A DNA stretch of 16,519 nucleotides. It comes from Caulobacter sp. (GTDB lineage Bacteria; Pseudomonadota; Alphaproteobacteria; Caulobacterales; Caulobacteraceae). Positions 14,007 to 16,519 of this stretch are shown here, in pieces (within the stretch, counting starts at the first letter, position 1; each line of letters begins with the position of its first letter). A model generated the notes under the pieces. That model made no database searches. It was not told the origin of the DNA and saw only the letters and a list, made by a program, of their open reading frames with translations. The DNA is taken from assembly GCA_014378155.1 (NCBI GenBank), contig JACMOF010000173.1, positions 1 to 16,519 of the forward strand, read 5' to 3'. A program made the position numbers and the translations under genes.

Positions 14007-16331
14007 ATGAATTCGCACCCGATCCCTTCGCCCTCGACCACCGTCAAGGATCCGGTTTGTGGCATGAGCGTCGATCCGGAAACCGCGCGCCACCATGTCG
14101 AGGCCCAGGGAGCAACGGTCTATTTCTGTTCAGCCAGGTGCCTGGGCAAGTTTGTCGCCGATCCAGGAGCCTACCAAGCCAAGCCCGAGCCCCCTCGGGC
14201 CGCCGCGTCAGGCGGGGCGCTCTACACCTGCCCGATGCACGCGCAAATCCGCCAGGTCGGTCCCGGCGTCTGTCCAATCTGCGGCATGGCTCTGGAGCCC
14301 GTGACGGTGACGGTCGACAGCGGCCCCAACCCCGAACTGGCCGACATGACCCGACGCTTCTGGGTTGGCCTGGCGCTCGCCCTGCCGGTCTTTGTCCTGG
14401 AGATGGGCGCTCACGTGATGGGCCATGGCCGATGGGTTCCGGCTCAGATCTCCAGCTGGATCCAGTTCGCCCTCTCGACCCCGGTGGTGCTGTGGGCCGG
14501 CTGGCCGTTCTTCACGCGCGGCTGGACATCGTTGGTGACGCGCAAGTTCAACATGTTCACCCTGATCGCCATGGGCGTGGGCGTGGCCTATGGCTACAGC
14601 CTGTTTGGCCTGTTCGCGCCCGGACTGTTCCCGCCCGCCATCCGCGACCCCATGGGCGGCGTGCCGGTCTATTTCGAAGCCGCTGCGGTGATCACCGTCC
14701 TGGTGCTGTTGGGCCAAGTGCTGGAATTGCGGGCCCGCGAGCGGACGTCGGGCGCGATCAAGGCCTTGCTGGACCTCGCGCCCAAGACCGCTCGGCGGAT
14801 CAAGGCCGACGGATCGGACGAAGAGGTGACGCTGGACCTGGTGGCTGTGGGCGATCGTCTGCGCGTGCGCCCCGGCGAGAAGGTCCCCGTGGATGGAGAA
14901 TTGACCGAAGGCCGGGTGTCGATTGACGAGTCGCTGGTCACCGGCGAGTCCATGCCTGTCACCAAGGAAGCGGGAGCCAAGGTGATCGCCGGCTCGATCA
15001 ACAAGACCGGGTCCTTCGTCATGCGGGCCGAAAAGGTCGGTGCCGAGACCCTGCTGTCGCGCATCGTCCAGATGGTGGCGGAGGCTCAACGCAGCCGCGC
15101 TCCAATCCAGCGCATGGCCGACCAGGTCTCGGCATGGTTCGTGCCAGCGGTGATCGGCGCGGCGCTTCTCGCCGCCGTCGTCTGGGCGCTCGTCGGACCC
15201 GAGCCGCGTCTGGCCTATGCGCTCGTGGCGGCGGTGTCGGTGATGATCATTGCCTGCCCCTGCGCGCTGGGACTGGCGACGCCGATGTCGATCATGGTCG
15301 GGGTCGGCCGCGGCGCCCAGGTCGGCGTCCTGATCAAGAATGCCGAGGCGCTGGAGCGCTTCGAGAAGATCGACACCCTGGTGATCGACAAGACCGGCAC
15401 CTTGACCGAGGGGCGACCGGCGGTGACGGCGATCAAGCCGGCCGCCGGCTTCGACGAGGTCGAATTGCTGCGCCTCGCCGCCAGTCTGGAGCGCGGCAGC
15501 GAGCACCCCCTGGCCGACGCCGTTCTGCGGGCCGCCAAGGATCGCCAGCTGACCCTTTCCGAAGCCTCGGAATTTGACTCGCCCGTGGGCAAGGGGGTCG
15601 TCGGTGTGGTCGATGGCAAGCATGTGACCCTGGGCGGCGCCCGCTTGATGGCCGAACAGGGCGTGGATCTTTCGTCGCTGGAGGCCACGGCCGACGCCTT
15701 GCGCAAGGATGGCGCGACGACGATCTTCGCGACAGTCGACGGCAAGCTGGCCGGTGTCCTGGGGATCGCCGATCCGATCAAGGCCACGACGGCCGAGGCC
15801 ATCCGCGCCTTGAAGGCCGACGGTGTGCGGTTGGTGATGATGACGGGCGACAACCGCACGACCGCCCTGGCCGTGGCCGCCAAGCTGGGCATCGACGAGG
15901 TCGAGGCCGAGGTGCTGCCGGAAGACAAGGCCAAGGTCGTGCAGAAGCTGCGCGCGCAGGGTCGGTCGGTCGCCATGGCGGGCGATGGCGTCAATGACGC
16001 GCCCGCCCTGGCCGCCGCCGAGGTGGGCATCGCCATGGGCGCAGGCGCCGACGTCGCTATTGAGAGCGCTGGGGTGACGCTGCTGCAGGGCGATCTGCAG
16101 GGCATCGTCCGGGCCCGGCGGCTATCGCGGGCCGTGATGCGCAATATTCGCCAGAACCTGATCTTCGCCTTCGCTTACAATGTCGCTGGCATTCCGATCG
16201 CTGCGGGCGTGCTCTATCCGACCCTCGGATGGCTGCTCTCGCCGGCCGTCGCCGCCCTGGCCATGGCCTTGTCTTCGGTCAGCGTAATCGGCAACGCCCT
16301 GCGACTCCGCACGGTGAAGCTCCAGGCATAG
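14007..16331 (+). CDS. copA: Cu(I)-transporting P1B-type ATPase with YHS and heavy-metal-binding N-terminal domains
   Basis: The 774-residue inner-membrane pump starts at ATG 14007 (GGAGA at 13998-14002); a GTG seven codons upstream is less likely. Instead of the usual HMA domain it has a YHS domain (about 12-56, DPVCGM and FCSARC) and a heavy-metal-binding domain (about 73-98, YTCPMHAQI and [11 protein letters not shown]). Eight membrane helices are expected, with CPC at 417-419. The soluble domains show TGES (312-315), D461 in DKTGT, H500-P501 in SEHPLADA and GDGVND (659-664). Y724-N725 in helix 7 and M753-x-x-S756-S757 in helix 8 complete the Cu(I) signature. It should export cuprous ion at the expense of ATP. 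In a low-oxygen locus it could serve cuproenzyme assembly or copper detoxification. It follows the cytochrome gene by 72 bases. Confidence 0.95.
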   Translation: MNSHPIPSPSTTVKDPVCGMSVDPETARHHVEAQGATVYFCSARCLGKFVADPGAYQAKPEPPRAAASGGALYTCPMHAQIRQVGPGVCPICGMALEPVTVTVDSGPNPELADMTRRFWVGLALALPVFVLEMGAHVMGHGRWVPAQISSWIQFALSTPVVLWAGWPFFTRGWTSLVTRKFNMFTLIAMGVGVAYGYSLFGLFAPGLFPPAIRDPMGGVPVYFEAAAVITVLVLLGQVLELRARERTSGAIKALLDLAPKTARRIKADGSDEEVTLDLVAVGDRLRVRPGEKVPVDGELTEGRVSIDESLVTGESMPVTKEAGAKVIAGSINKTGSFVMRAEKVGAETLLSRIVQMVAEAQRSRAPIQRMADQVSAWFVPAVIGAALLAAVVWALVGPEPRLAYALVAAVSVMIIACPCALGLATPMSIMVGVGRGAQVGVLIKNAEALERFEKIDTLVIDKTGTLTEGRPAVTAIKPAAGFDEVELLRLAASLERGSEHPLADAVLRAAKDRQLTLSEASEFDSPVGKGVVGVVDGKHVTLGGARLMAEQGVDLSSLEATADALRKDGATTIFATVDGKLAGVLGIADPIKATTAEAIRALKADGVRLVMMTGDNRTTALAVAAKLGIDEVEAEVLPEDKAKVVQKLRAQGRSVAMAGDGVNDAPALAAAEVGIAMGAGADVAIESAGVTLLQGDLQGIVRARRLSRAVMRNIRQNLIFAFAYNVAGIPIAAGVLYPTLGWLLSPAVAALAMALSSVSVIGNALRLRTVKLQA

Positions 16332-16402
16332 CGGGGGTGGGGGGCTAATCGTCTCTCGGAGCTGCCGCCGTTGCTTTGGCTTATCAGACACTTGGGTCGA
16401 CG

Positions 16403-16519
16403 TCAGCCATGGGGCTTAATCGGCTCAGCGCCCCGCGCCACCGGAAGAACAAGCACGGCCGTGAGCGTCAAAAGGGCTATTAGTGCCCACGCTTCGTTGA
16501 TTGCGCGGACCAGCGCGAG
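16403..16519 (-). CDS. C-terminus of a membrane protein, possibly a drug-type MFS transporter (runs off right edge)
   Basis: From the right edge the minus strand reads 38 codons in frame with a stop at 16405-16403. The segment NEAWALIALLTLTAVLVLPV is a strongly hydrophobic final membrane helix, and the short charged tail ARGAEPIKPHG ends it. A last helix preceded by an 'RAINEAW'-like stretch is reminiscent of 14-helix DHA2/EmrB exporters, but 38 residues are too few to prove the family. The gene converges on the copper ATPase, leaving a 71-base gap (16332-16402) in which I see no convincing terminator hairpin. Confidence 0.45.
   Translation of the reverse strand, partial: LALVRAINEAWALIALLTLTAVLVLPVARGAEPIKPHG

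Noticed and set aside
14208..15623. 471-codon minus-strand open frame opposite the copper ATPase
   Set aside because: It mirrors the P-type ATPase codons, is unusually rich in His, Asp, Arg and Gly, and has no plausible motif or ribosome binding site.
15215..16144. 309-codon minus-strand Ser/Ala/Thr-rich frame
   Set aside because: Its composition is that expected from the reverse complement of GC-rich ATPase codons; no domain is visible.
1..16519. tRNA, rRNA, CRISPR array, transposase or phage genes
   Set aside because: No cloverleaf-like segment, repeat-spacer pattern or integrase/transposase motif was seen; intergenic gaps are all shorter than about 210 bases.

Overview
The window is GC-rich and densely coded. 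It looks like the chromosome of an alphaproteobacterium, most likely in the Caulobacter/Phenylobacterium group. The clues are the heme-PAS FixL with FixJ and a FixK-type Crp/Fnr regulator, the Caulobacter-like single receiver downstream of fixJ, and a short palindromic repeat of a type I recall from alphaproteobacterial genomes. The taxonomic call is inference from gene families; no rRNA or other marker gene is present.

Layout. Positions 1-5275 carry a minus-strand, probably co-transcribed block. Read from its promoter it runs: fixK-type regulator (5275-4613), beta-phosphoglucomutase (4604-3825), GH65 disaccharide phosphorylase (3828-1522, ATGA overlap), two-domain universal stress protein (1421-402) and the N-terminal part of a P-type cation ATPase (532 to beyond the left edge). 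Positions 5359-5466 hold a 108-bp palindromic, MITE-like repeat that supplies the last codons and the stop of a flavodoxin-fold quinone reductase (6055-5423). Between that gene and a tiny plus-strand gene for an isolated histidine-kinase dimerization/phosphoacceptor (DHp) domain (6233-6478) lies a near-perfect FixK/FNR box (6120-6133). Positions 6497-9188 hold an ADP-forming acyl-CoA synthetase-like protein whose fused C-terminal GNAT acetyltransferase domain has been cut off by two apparent frameshifts.

From 9397 rightwards the plus strand carries fixL, fixJ (overlapping fixL), a single-domain FixT-like receiver, a zinc alcohol dehydrogenase, a small c-type cytochrome (1-base overlap with the dehydrogenase) and a Cu(I)-type P1B ATPase with YHS and heavy-metal-binding N-terminal domains. 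A fragment of a probable membrane transporter enters on the minus strand at the right edge.

How it may work together: the region reads as an oxygen-limitation island. FixL senses O2 with a heme PAS domain and phosphorylates FixJ. FixJ would activate fixK, and FixK would act at TTGAT-N4-ATCAA boxes such as the one at 6120. The receiver-only protein is a candidate feedback inhibitor. Outputs fit low-oxygen or redox physiology: energy-saving phosphorolysis of a disaccharide to glucose-6-phosphate, universal stress protein, quinone reductase, alcohol dehydrogenase, cytochrome c and copper export. Three loci look damaged or remodelled (stress-protein stop codon, the acetyltransferase frameshifts, the repeat at the reductase 3' end). 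I see no tRNA, rRNA, CRISPR array or transposase gene, and no gene-free stretch longer than 300 bases.
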